In this document: one piece after another, positions 1 to 7,406 of the stretch
Numbering within the stretch: the first letter of the stretch is position 1
Layout of the letters: each line of letters opens with the position of its first letter
From: Saccharopolyspora shandongensis
GTDB lineage: Bacteria > Actinomycetota > Actinomycetes > Mycobacteriales > Pseudonocardiaceae
Assembly (NCBI RefSeq): GCF_900106995.1
Contig: NZ_FNOK01000062.1
Span: 1-56,241 of the forward strand
DNA: 56,241 nt
Direction: 5' to 3'
Program-made: the position numbers and the translations under genes
Notes under the pieces: model-generated
Told to the model about the DNA's origin: nothing
Database searches by the model: none
What the model saw: the letters and a program-made list of their open reading frames with translations, nothing else

Positions 1-608
1 AGGTCGTGCACGCCGTAGGCGAAGACCCCGGCGGCGACGAAGACCAGCAGCACGCCGGTGACGGTGAAGAACTTCGACAGGTTGACCTTGATCGCCCCGG
101 CGTAGAGCAGCCAGCCGAGCAAGATCGAGATCGCGATGCCGATCAGGAAGCCGACCAGCGGCAGCACGGTGCCGCCGCCGGCGGACTGGACGCTGGAGAA
201 GAAGAACACCGCGGTCTCCATGCCCTCCCGTGCGACCGAGAGGAACGCCACGGTGGCCACGGCGACCGGGCCGAGCTGCAGCGCCTCGTCGAGCTGCCCG
301 CGCAGCTGGGCCGCCAGGGTGCGGCCGGCGCGGCGCATCCAGAAGATCATGCCGGTGACGAAGGTGACCGCGATGATCGAGGCGATCCCGCCGAAGGCTT
401 CCTGCGCCTCGAAGCTGAGCGTCGCCGCGGTGTAGGTGAGCACCGCGCCCAGGGCCACCGAGAGCGCGACCGCCACGGCGACCCCGAGCCAGACGTGCGC
501 CAGCGCGCGGCGGCGATCGGTCCGGACGAGGAATGCGACCAGAATGCTGACCACGAGAACGGCCTCCAGCCCTTCCCGCAGTCCGATCAACGCATTACTG
601 AATAGCAT
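1..608 (-). CDS. efeU: EfeU/FTR1-family iron permease (C-terminus off the window)
   Basis: Membrane iron permease of the oxidase-dependent iron transporter family; in bacteria it normally works with the exported proteins EfeO and EfeB. About 202 residues are visible and the C-terminus lies beyond the left edge. The first helix carries the diagnostic REGLE motif (residues 11-15) and a second REGxE copy (REGME) is at about 127-131; several long hydrophobic helices surround them. ATG at 608 is preferred because AAGGAAG lies 6 nt upstream; an in-frame ATG at 614 sits too close to that site. An iron-box-like palindrome just upstream implies iron-dependent repression. EfeO/EfeB are not in the window and should lie to the left. 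Confidence 0.9.
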   Translation of the reverse strand, partial: MLFSNALIGLREGLEAVLVVSILVAFLVRTDRRRALAHVWLGVAVAVALSVALGAVLTYTAATLSFEAQEAFGGIASIIAVTFVTGMIFWMRRAGRTLAAQLRGQLDEALQLGPVAVATVAFLSVAREGMETAVFFFSSVQSAGGGTVLPLVGFLIGIAISILLGWLLYAGAIKVNLSKFFTVTGVLLVFVAAGVFAYGVHD

Positions 609-650
609 TCGCATCTTCCTTGTTTCGACGACCGGCGAGGCATGGAGAAC

Positions 651-669
651 ATAGGTAAGGCTCACCTTC
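651..669 (-). promoter_or_regulatory. DtxR/IdeR-type iron box upstream of efeU
   Basis: The sequence ATAGGTAAGGCTCACCTTC matches 14 of 19 positions of the classical DtxR/IdeR box (TTAGGTTAGSCTAACCTAA) with both half sites recognisable. It lies 43 bp before the efeU start, in the position expected of a repressor site over a promoter. The regulator itself is not in the window. The assignment is by motif only. Confidence 0.7.
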
Positions 670-1207
670 ATGTCAAATGGTTGTGAACCCTGCGACATGC
701 TGTTGACCTGGGTCGATGCGATCGTTTTCGGCCGGTTTGGACTACTTTTCCGATACATGTCCGAAATGTTCGAATATCTTTTCGGTTGCGTGGAATCGGG
801 AGGTTCGGCCCTGAAGATCATTTAGTTGACTGCTGGAATGGGCACTGTCCGCTGTGGACCGAGCTGGGTCGCGATGGGACGGAGTGCGAATTCGCCGCTC
901 GCGTGTGCCACACGCGCCGGGTGTGCGGAATGTGGCGCATGAGGAGCGCTGGGTCACGTTTCGCTCCGCGAAGCCGGGAGCATCGGCTAAGGTGGCAGCG
1001 GCATCGGTGGGCCCAGCGCCCGCCGGCGAACGACCTGGCGGTGCCGGGTGGGTCGCTGGAGCATCCCGGCTCCACGGCCCGTCGTCCCGGCGTACGACCG
1101 CAGAACTAGCCGTGCCGGTCCAAGGCGCCACCTCAGGCCGCGCGGCTGTCCCGGGTGGTCAAAAGGGAGGGACGGCGCCAGCCGTCTCGGCCGCCCGCGT
1201 GGAAGAG
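670..1207. other. Intergenic region with no recognisable gene, ending in an orphan terminator
   Basis: About 540 bp between the iron box and a strong rightward terminator. No reading frame here has convincing codon bias, start or homology on either strand. The right half (about 990-1200) is rich in complementary GC blocks and could fold into a structured RNA. I looked for landmarks of tmRNA, RNase P RNA, SRP RNA, T-box, TPP, cobalamin, FMN, glycine and c-di-AMP elements and found none. It may hold an unannotated small RNA or a long 5' leader for the biotin-carrier gene. Confidence 0.4.
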
Positions 1208-1237
1208 CCCGCTGACCGGGAGGTCAGCGGGTTTTTT
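1208..1237 (+). terminator. Strong intrinsic terminator
   Basis: Perfect 10-bp stem CCCGCTGACC / GGTCAGCGGG with a GGGA tetraloop, followed at once by six T residues on the plus strand. It is the clearest Rho-independent terminator in the window. No coding gene on the plus strand ends before it, so it either ends a non-coding transcript or acts as an attenuator 57 bp ahead of the biotin-carrier gene. Confidence 0.9.
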
Positions 1238-1293
1238 CGCTTCCAGGGCCGCGCGACTGGCGACCAGGCCGGGGAAGGCGCACGGTACCGGGT

Positions 1294-1539
1294 ATGTCCA
1301 CTGTCAAGGCACAGCAGTCCGGCGTGTTCTTCCGGCGTCCGGCCCCGGAGGCCGATCCGTACGTGCGCGAGGGCGGCCACGTCGACCCCGGCCAGACCAT
1401 CGCGGTGATCGAAGCGGTGAAGACCTTCAACCCCGTCAAGTCGGCTTCCGCCGGCATCGTGACCCGGTTCCTGCTCACCGACGGCACCGAAGTCGCCCGG
1501 GGGCAGGAAATCGCCGAACTCGCCGACGAAAACACCTGA
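1294..1539 (+). CDS. Single-domain biotin/lipoyl carrier protein (BCCP-like)
   Basis: An 81-residue protein made of one biotinyl/lipoyl attachment domain. The predicted modified lysine is K43 in the turn E-A-V-K-T-F-N, in place of the canonical (E/A)-M-K-M hairpin. Such short carriers act as swinging arms in acyl-CoA or related biotin-dependent carboxylases, and similar ones occur next to 5-oxoprolinase-type genes, but no carboxylase subunit is nearby. The ATG at 1294 has only a weak, distant purine tract, so translation signals are poor. It follows a strong terminator and is 66 bp ahead of the J-domain gene. The exact carboxylase partner cannot be told from the sequence. Confidence 0.75.
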   Translation: MSTVKAQQSGVFFRRPAPEADPYVREGGHVDPGQTIAVIEAVKTFNPVKSASAGIVTRFLLTDGTEVARGQEIAELADENT

Positions 1540-1605
1540 CGCGGGTGATCTTGAATTCCGCGCAAGCCCTATCATGACCGCGCAGTGGTGGGAGGCGGGA
1601 GGGCC

Positions 1606-2682
1606 GTGCGCGGGGTCGATTATTACGAGTTGCTGGGCGTGAACCGCGACGCGACGGCAGCCGAGATCAAGTCCGCCTACCGGTCGCTGGCACGCAGCAT
1701 GCACCCCGATGTCGGCGGCACCGCGGGAACCTTCCGGTTGCTGCAGGAGGCCTACGAAACCCTCAACGATCCGGTGCGCCGCGCCGACTACGACCGCGTC
1801 GACGAGCCCGCGCCCCGGCTGCGGGCGTCGCAACGGCGCCGGCGGCGGGATTTCGGCGAAGATCCGGACTACGTGCCGAAGGTCCCGCGGCTGCGCCTGG
1901 ACGACATCCCCTGGTGGGACGCCGTCGACCCGGGCACCCGGGTCCGGTACCTGCCGGTCACCGGCCCGGAGCGGGCGCCGACGCTGGCGCTGGTCGGCGG
2001 CTGGTCGATGCTGCTGCTGGCTGGGCTCGCCGTCGAGCTGACCGCGATGCTGCTGGCCGTCTGGCTGTCCCTGCTGGTGGCCTCCGGCGTGGTGATCGTG
2101 CTGCTGCTGCGGCGGCACATCCGGGCGCACCGGATCGACCGGTCGTTCGTCTCCGAGTTCGGCGGCCGCCGGATCTTCGGCCTGCCCGACGCGCAGCACG
2201 AGCGCGCGCAGCAGCTGACCGCCGAGCTGTGCGCGAAGTACCTGACCCGGCTGCCGGGCGTGCGCGTGTTCCACGGCCTGGCCTGGCCCGACTCGGTGTT
2301 CGAGGACGTGCACCACGCGGTGCTGTGCGGGCGTCGGCTGGTGCTCGTGGAGTCCAAGAGCTGGCTGCCCGGCCACTACACCGCCGACGAGGACGGCGCG
2401 TTGTGGCGCAACGGCCACGTCTTCCGCGGCGGCGCGACCCGGCTGCCGGAAGGCGTCGATGCCTTCGCCGAGCTGCTGCCCGACGTCGAGGTGCGCGGCG
2501 TGGTCCTGATCTACCCGAGCCGCGCCGGTGACGTCACGACCGTCGAGCAGGACGGCGATCCGGTGTCGCCGATGACCCCGGCGCAGTTCGTGCGGGAGAT
2601 CGGGCGGTGGCTCGCGCAGGACCCGGCGAGCGTGGACCGCGAGGCGTTCACCACCGTGCTGGAGCAGGTCGTCGCCGACTGA
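1606..2682 (+). CDS. J-domain membrane protein with C-terminal NERD-like nuclease fold
   Basis: 358 residues with an N-terminal J domain (about 4-63; the HPD motif that stimulates Hsp70 ATPase is at 33-35). A variable basic linker follows, then two hydrophobic segments at about 130-175, then a C-terminal domain with the pattern LVLVESKSWLPGHY, typical of NERD-like restriction-endonuclease folds, where E and K of ESK are the expected metal-site residues. GTG 1606 is chosen because GGAGG lies 10 nt upstream and the J domain begins directly after it. Inferred role: a DnaK co-chaperone tethered at the membrane and joined to a possible nuclease or nucleic-acid-binding module. The substrate is unknown. 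Confidence 0.75.
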   Translation: MRGVDYYELLGVNRDATAAEIKSAYRSLARSMHPDVGGTAGTFRLLQEAYETLNDPVRRADYDRVDEPAPRLRASQRRRRRDFGEDPDYVPKVPRLRLDDIPWWDAVDPGTRVRYLPVTGPERAPTLALVGGWSMLLLAGLAVELTAMLLAVWLSLLVASGVVIVLLLRRHIRAHRIDRSFVSEFGGRRIFGLPDAQHERAQQLTAELCAKYLTRLPGVRVFHGLAWPDSVFEDVHHAVLCGRRLVLVESKSWLPGHYTADEDGALWRNGHVFRGGATRLPEGVDAFAELLPDVEVRGVVLIYPSRAGDVTTVEQDGDPVSPMTPAQFVREIGRWLAQDPASVDREAFTTVLEQVVAD

Positions 2683-2765
2683 TCCGGCGCGAACTCCCTT
2701 GCCGCCCTTGATCGTTCGAACGAGGCCGCGCTGCCGCGACGTAGTCCTCCGCAGATGATGGCCTT

Positions 2766-4361
2766 ATGCAGGCGAGGAGGGGGACCGGCGGCGGGACGGT
2801 GCTGGGAACTCTGGCGGTCGGGCAGTTCCTGATGACGCTGGACACCTCGGTCATGAACGTGTCCATCGCGACGGTCGCCGAGGACGTCGGTACGACGGTG
2901 AGCGGCATCCAGGCCGCCATCACGCTCTACGCCCTGGTGATGGCGATGTTCATGATCACCGGCGGCAAGATCGGTACGCTGATCGGCCGACGCCGCGCGT
3001 TCACCGTCGGCTGCGTGATCTACGGCTGCGGCTCCCTGACCACCGCGCTCGCCCCCGGCCTGGGAGTGCTGATCCTGGGTTGGTCGTTGCTGGAAGGGCT
3101 GGGTGCCGCGCTCATCATGCCGGCGATCGTCGCGCTCGTGGCCGCGAACTTCCAGCAGGCTCAGCGGCCGCGGGCGTACGGGCTCGTGGCGTCCGCCGGC
3201 GCGATAGCCGTCGCCGTGGGGCCGCTCGTCGGTGGCCTCGTGACCACGTACTTCTCGTGGCGGTGGGTCTTCGCCGGTGAGGTCGTGGTCGTGGTCGTGA
3301 TCGTCCTTCTCGCACGCCGCGTAGCGGACGCGCCGCCGCACCGCCGCCCGGATTTCGATCTCGTCGGCACCGCGCTGTCCGCCGCGGGCCTCGGGTTGGT
3401 CGTGTACGCGGTGCTGCGTTCGAGCAGCTGGGGATGGGTGGCGCCCAAGCCGGACGCGCCGGCTCTGCTGGGCGTCTCCGCCACCATCTGGCTGATCTTG
3501 GCCGGCGGGCTCGTGCTCCAGGTGTTCCTCGCGTGGGAGCGCAGGCGCGTGGCACACGGCCTCGAGCCGCTCGTCGCCCCCGCGATGCTGCGCAATCGGC
3601 AGCTTTGCGGGGGACTGACGATCTTCTTCTTCCAGTTCCTCTTGCAGGCCGGATTGTTCTTCATCGTGCCCCTGTTCCTGTCCATTTCTCTCGGACTCAC
3701 CGCCCTGCAGACCGGCGCGCGCCTGCTGCCGCTGTCCATCACCCTGCTCCTCGCCGCAGTCGGCATCCCGAAGGTGTGGCCGGATGCATCACCGCGTCGC
3801 GTGGTGCAGTGGGGTCTGGCCGCCCTCTTCGGCGGGCTGGTGGCATTGCTGGCGGCACTCGAGCTCGGCGCAGGCCCCGAAGTCACGACCGTGCCGATGC
3901 TCTTGGCCGGGCTCGGTATCGGCTCGCTGGCCTCACAACTGGGCAGCGTGACCGTCTCCGCGGTCCCGGACGAACGGACCGGCGAGGTCGGTGGTCTCCA
4001 GAACACCGCCACGAACCTCGGCGTGTCGGTCGGCACCGCGCTGGCCGGTTCGGTGCTCATCGCCGCCTTGACCACATCGTTCCTGCAGGGCATCAGCCAG
4101 AACCCGAGCGTGCCACCCCCGGTGACCTCCCAAGCCGAGGTCGAGCTCGTCAGCGGTGCTCCCTTCCTGTCCGACGCCGCCCTGGAACGGGCCCTTGCCG
4201 CGACCGGATTGCCGTCGGGTACCGCTTCCGCGATCGTGCAGGAGAACGCCGTCGCGCGGCTGCAGGCTCTGCGTGCGGCCGACGCAGTGCTCGCGCTCAT
4301 CGCCGGGGTCGCGCTCTTCTTCACGCGCCTCATCCCGACCGAACAACCCGGGCGCTCCTGA
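2766..4361 (+). CDS. DHA2-family (EmrB/QacA-like) MFS drug transporter
   Basis: 531 residues, the length typical of 14-helix proton-driven multidrug exporters. Motif A appears after helix 2 as GGKIGTLIGRRRAF, and the antiporter motif C as GAIAVAVGPLVGG in helix 5. The N-terminus contains the D-T-S-V-M-N-V signature seen in helix 1 of the family. The gene stands alone: 83 bp after the J-domain gene and about 130 bp before doxX, with no regulator beside it. The substrate is unknown; export of a toxic or secondary compound is the usual role. Confidence 0.85.
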   Translation: MQARRGTGGGTVLGTLAVGQFLMTLDTSVMNVSIATVAEDVGTTVSGIQAAITLYALVMAMFMITGGKIGTLIGRRRAFTVGCVIYGCGSLTTALAPGLGVLILGWSLLEGLGAALIMPAIVALVAANFQQAQRPRAYGLVASAGAIAVAVGPLVGGLVTTYFSWRWVFAGEVVVVVVIVLLARRVADAPPHRRPDFDLVGTALSAAGLGLVVYAVLRSSSWGWVAPKPDAPALLGVSATIWLILAGGLVLQVFLAWERRRVAHGLEPLVAPAMLRNRQLCGGLTIFFFQFLLQAGLFFIVPLFLSISLGLTALQTGARLLPLSITLLLAAVGIPKVWPDASPRRVVQWGLAALFGGLVALLAALELGAGPEVTTVPMLLAGLGIGSLASQLGSVTVSAVPDERTGEVGGLQNTATNLGVSVGTALAGSVLIAALTTSFLQGISQNPSVPPPVTSQAEVELVSGAPFLSDAALERALAATGLPSGTASAIVQENAVARLQALRAADAVLALIAGVALFFTRLIPTEQPGRS

Positions 4362-4489
4362 GCCGGGTCCTGCACCGGGATCCGGCTCCGGCCGGGGCTT
4401 CCCGCCCGGCACCGATGAGTTCTCGTCGCAACCCTGGTCTATGGGAGTAGCGAACGTTTTCCATCCGGTGCGGAGAGGGTGTGCCAGTC

Positions 4490-4894
4490 ATGACGATCGA
4501 CTCGAATGCGGCGGTGTCCCAGCGGCGGGGCGTGCACGTGGCGCTCTGGGCGCTTCAGGTCCTTCTGGCGGTGTTCTTCGTGCTCGCCTCGGCCCCGAAG
4601 CTCCTCGGCGAGCCGACGGCGGTGCAGATGTTCGACCTGATCGGGTTCGGGCAGTGGTTCCGGTACCTGACCGGCGGTCTCGAACTGCTGGGCGCCATCG
4701 GCCTGCTCGTGCCCCGGCTGGCCGGGATGGCGGCGCTCGGCCTCGCCGGTGTCATGGTCGGCGCGACGATCACCCAGGTGTTCGTGTTCCAGGCGCCCGT
4801 CACGGCGCTCATGCCGTTCGTCCTGGTGCTGCTGTTCCTGGTGGTGGCCTGGGGGCGGCGCCGGTCGATCCCGCTGCTCGCCGCCCGGTCGTGA
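4490..4894 (+). CDS. DoxX-family membrane protein
   Basis: A small protein (about 134 residues) with four predicted membrane helices, matching the DoxX/DoxD-like family: the first helix leads into an A-S-A-P-K-L-L segment and the second carries G-G-L-E-L-L-G-A-I-G. Members are linked to redox and thiol stress in actinobacteria, but biochemical roles are poorly defined. GGAGAG at 4472-4477 could serve GTG 4481 (too close) or ATG 4490 (12 nt); ATG is preferred. It is followed by a hairpin and then nupC on the same strand, so co-transcription is possible but not certain. Confidence 0.8.
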   Translation: MTIDSNAAVSQRRGVHVALWALQVLLAVFFVLASAPKLLGEPTAVQMFDLIGFGQWFRYLTGGLELLGAIGLLVPRLAGMAALGLAGVMVGATITQVFVFQAPVTALMPFVLVLLFLVVAWGRRRSIPLLAARS

Positions 4895-4934
4895 CGGTTG
4901 CGCTCCCGGCTCGGAGCGGCCGCCCGCCTCGTCG

Positions 4935-4971
4935 CTCGAATTCGCGGGAGGTGAGAATTCCCGCGTTCGAG
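4935..4971 (+). repeat. Inverted repeat between doxX and nupC
   Basis: Arms CTCGAA-tt-CGCGGGA and TCCCGCG-TTCGAG pair over 13 bp with a two-base bulge and a short loop. It lies in the 124-bp gap before nupC and has no T-run. It may be a regulatory hairpin in the nupC leader or a weak terminator after doxX. Confidence 0.6.
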
Positions 4972-5018
4972 TACTCCGCCGCGGATGCCCGCGGCGGCAG
5001 CCGGGAAGGGCGGTTCAA

Positions 5019-6314
5019 GTGCAGGTCTTGTGGGGAATCGGCGGCATGCTCGTGGTGCTGCTGCTCGCGTTCGCGTTGTCGACCGACCGGCGCGCGATCA
5101 ATCCCCGCACCGTGATCGGTGCGTTGCTGATCCAGATCGCGTTCGCGGTGATCGTGCTGCGGTGGGACCTGGGCAAGCAGGTGCTCAGCGCCGCCGCCGA
5201 CGGCGTCCAGAAGGTGATCAGCTCCTCGACCGAGGGCATCGAGTTCATGGTCGGGCCGATCCTGCCGTCGCAGGGCACCGTCGTCGCCTTCCAGGTGCTG
5301 CCGATCATCATCTTCATCTCGGCGCTGACCGCGGTGCTCTACCACCTGAACGTCCTGCAGTGGGTGGTGCGGATCATCGGCGGCGGCCTGCAGAAGGTGC
5401 TGGGCACCACCCGGCCGGAGTCGCTGAACTCGACCGCGAACATCTTCCTCGGCCTGACCGAGGCGCCGCTGACGATCCGGCCGTACCTGAAGACGATGAG
5501 CCGTTCGGAGTTCTTCGCGGTGATGGTCGGCGGGCTGGCCACCGTGGCGGGGACCGTGATGGTCGGCTACGCGATGCTCGGCGCGAAGCTGGAGAACCTG
5601 ATCGCGGCGAGCTTCATGGCGGCGCCCGCCGGCCTGCTGATGGCGAAGATCGTCATGCCCGCGGCGAAGGAGCAGCCCGCCCCGGCCGGTTCCGCCGCGG
5701 CGGAAAGCCCGGCGGAGGGAACCGTCGCGACGGAGACCGCCGAAGAGGAAGGCCAGGCGGTTGCGACGAAGACCGCCGTGGAGGCCGAAGTGGAGGAGAA
5801 GCCGCGCAACGTCATCGATGCCGCCGCCGGCGGCGCCGCCGACGGCCTCAAGCTGGCGATGAACGTCGGCGCGATGCTCTTCGCGTTCGTCTCGCTGATC
5901 GCGCTGGTGAACCTGATCGTGGGCGGCGTCGGCGGGCTGTTCGGGCTGCCCGACCTCACGCTCCAGCAGATCCTCGGCTACCTGTTCTCGCCGTTGATGT
6001 GGGTGATCGGCGTGCCGTGGCACGAGGCGGTCGCCGCCGGCGGGTTCGTCGGCGAGAAGCTGGTGATCAACGAGTTCGTCGCGTTCGCCGACTTCGGCCC
6101 GCAGATCGGCCAGTTCAGCGCGAAGAGCGCCACCATCATCACCTTCGCGCTGACCGGTTTCGCCAACTTCGGTTCGCTGGCGATCCTGCTCGGCGGCCTG
6201 GGCAGCCTGGTGCCCAGCCGTCGCGGCTGGATCGCGAAGGACGGCGTCCGGGCGATCATGGCGGCGACCCTGGCGAACCTGCTCAGCGCCACCATCGCGG
6301 GGGTCCTCGTCTGA
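5019..6314 (+). CDS. NupC-family concentrative nucleoside transporter
   Basis: 431-residue cation-coupled nucleoside importer of the CNT/NupC family. Family landmarks are present: the E-A-P-L-T-I-R-P-Y segment of the substrate site, and the later N-E-F-V-A and T-F-A-L-T-G-F-A-N-F-G-S segments. Start GTG 5019 is set by GGGAAGGG 8 nt upstream. Between about residues 217 and 264 there is an Ala/Glu-rich acidic cytoplasmic-type insertion that is absent from enterobacterial NupC (about 400 residues). Likely role: uptake of purine or pyrimidine nucleosides. It is followed by a dienelactone hydrolase gene 168 bp away. Confidence 0.88.
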   Translation: MQVLWGIGGMLVVLLLAFALSTDRRAINPRTVIGALLIQIAFAVIVLRWDLGKQVLSAAADGVQKVISSSTEGIEFMVGPILPSQGTVVAFQVLPIIIFISALTAVLYHLNVLQWVVRIIGGGLQKVLGTTRPESLNSTANIFLGLTEAPLTIRPYLKTMSRSEFFAVMVGGLATVAGTVMVGYAMLGAKLENLIAASFMAAPAGLLMAKIVMPAAKEQPAPAGSAAAESPAEGTVATETAEEEGQAVATKTAVEAEVEEKPRNVIDAAAGGAADGLKLAMNVGAMLFAFVSLIALVNLIVGGVGGLFGLPDLTLQQILGYLFSPLMWVIGVPWHEAVAAGGFVGEKLVINEFVAFADFGPQIGQFSAKSATIITFALTGFANFGSLAILLGGLGSLVPSRRGWIAKDGVRAIMAATLANLLSATIAGVLV

Positions 6315-6482
6315 CCCCGTCGCGGATCACCGGGCCGGGCCTTGGCAGGTGCCGCCGGTCCTCGATACGTTGTCGATCTTCGCCTGGCGGCTCGCCCGGC
6401 GGCGCGGTATGACCGTGTGCGATCAGCCCGGCCGAGCGCGACGATGGGCCGGTCGGGGTCGGCCGGACGAAGGAGTGCCAGC

Positions 6483-7169
6483 GTGACGAATCCGCACCAG
6501 AACGTCAGTTTCGCCAGCAACGGGCGCACAGCGCACGGGTACCTGGCGACGCCGTCCGGTTCGGGTCCCGGTGTGGTGGTGATCCAGGAGTGGTGGGGGC
6601 TCACCGACCACGTCGCCGACATCGCGGACCGGCTGGCGGCCGAGGGATTCGTCGCGCTGGCGCCGGACCTCTACGGCGGGCACACCACGCACGACGCGCA
6701 GGAGGCGGCGCGGCTGATGCAGCAGCTGCCCGTCGACCAGGCGGCGCGGGACCTCTCCGGTGCGGTCGACTACCTGCTGGCGCACGACTCGGTGACGGGT
6801 TCGTCGGTCGGGGCGGTCGGGTTCTGCATGGGCGGCAAGTTCGCGATCGTGCTCGCCGCCCAGCAGGGCGACCGGGTCGGCGCGGTGGTGCCGTTCTACG
6901 GCCTGCCGTCGGTGGCGGACACGGACTTCGCCGGCTTGACGGCGCCGATGCTGTGCCACTTCGGTGAGTACGACCGATCCATCAGCATGGACGCGGTAGC
7001 AGAACTGCGCGACAAGATCCAGCAGCAGTCCGAAGTCCGCCCCCAGATCCACGTCTACCCGGCGGGACACGCGTTCTTCAACGACCAGAACCCGGCGGCG
7101 TACCACGAAGATTCGGCCCGCACGGCCTGGCCGAGGACCCTCGACTTCCTCCGCCGCCACCTCACCTGA
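6483..7169 (+). CDS. Dienelactone hydrolase family protein
   Basis: 228-residue alpha/beta hydrolase of the dienelactone hydrolase family, which hydrolyses lactones and esters such as those at the end of chloroaromatic degradation. The catalytic triad is readable: nucleophile C115 in G-F-C-M-G-G, D164 in G-E-Y-D, and H196 in A-G-H-A-F. The typical QEWWGL segment is at about 35-40. GTG 6483 is supported by AAGGAG 7 nt upstream. The natural substrate is not shown by context; the gene is not joined to an aromatic pathway here. Confidence 0.85.
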   Translation: MTNPHQNVSFASNGRTAHGYLATPSGSGPGVVVIQEWWGLTDHVADIADRLAAEGFVALAPDLYGGHTTHDAQEAARLMQQLPVDQAARDLSGAVDYLLAHDSVTGSSVGAVGFCMGGKFAIVLAAQQGDRVGAVVPFYGLPSVADTDFAGLTAPMLCHFGEYDRSISMDAVAELRDKIQQQSEVRPQIHVYPAGHAFFNDQNPAAYHEDSARTAWPRTLDFLRRHLT

Positions 7170-7192
7170 CGGGCTCACGCAGATCGGGTGCA

Positions 7193-7239
7193 GTGAACGG
7201 CCTGTTCACCTCGTCTATCGAGGCGAACAGGCCGTTCAC
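7193..7239. repeat. Long hairpin of the GTGAACGG family
   Basis: A 21-bp arm beginning GTGAACGGCCTGTTCACCTC is repeated in inverted form after a 5-nt loop, with one mismatch. It lies 23 bp after the dienelactone hydrolase stop. The same GGTGAACGG core recurs in the tandem array at 41467-41580, so this looks like a dispersed palindromic repeat that may also act as a terminator. Confidence 0.8.
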
Positions 7240-7406
7240 CTCGCAGCAGGTCCGGGCTTCTCGTCGAAACCGGTACGTCGTCGCGCCAGGCCGGCGCATA
7301 TGTACGGCCATTACTCGTGTCGCGATCGTGGGCATTGACAACTTTTGGTCGGGCGGGGCAATGTTGGCGAAGCAATTGGCCGTACAAATACTCGCCTGGA
7401 GGGTCG

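Noticed and set aside
6..605. Long plus-strand open frame over the left edge
   Set aside because: Antisense shadow of efeU; its product is a low-complexity Arg/Asp/Gly sequence, whereas the minus strand has two REGxE motifs and membrane helices.
960..1290. Known riboswitch or T-box before the biotin carrier
   Set aside because: A GGGTGG string and good stems exist, but the conserved cores of T-box, TPP, cobalamin, FMN, glycine, SAM and c-di-AMP classes are not found.
4749..5018. N-terminal extension of the NupC gene
   Set aside because: The extra residues overlap doxX out of frame and are Arg/Ser/Cys rich; GTG 5019 has a good ribosome site.
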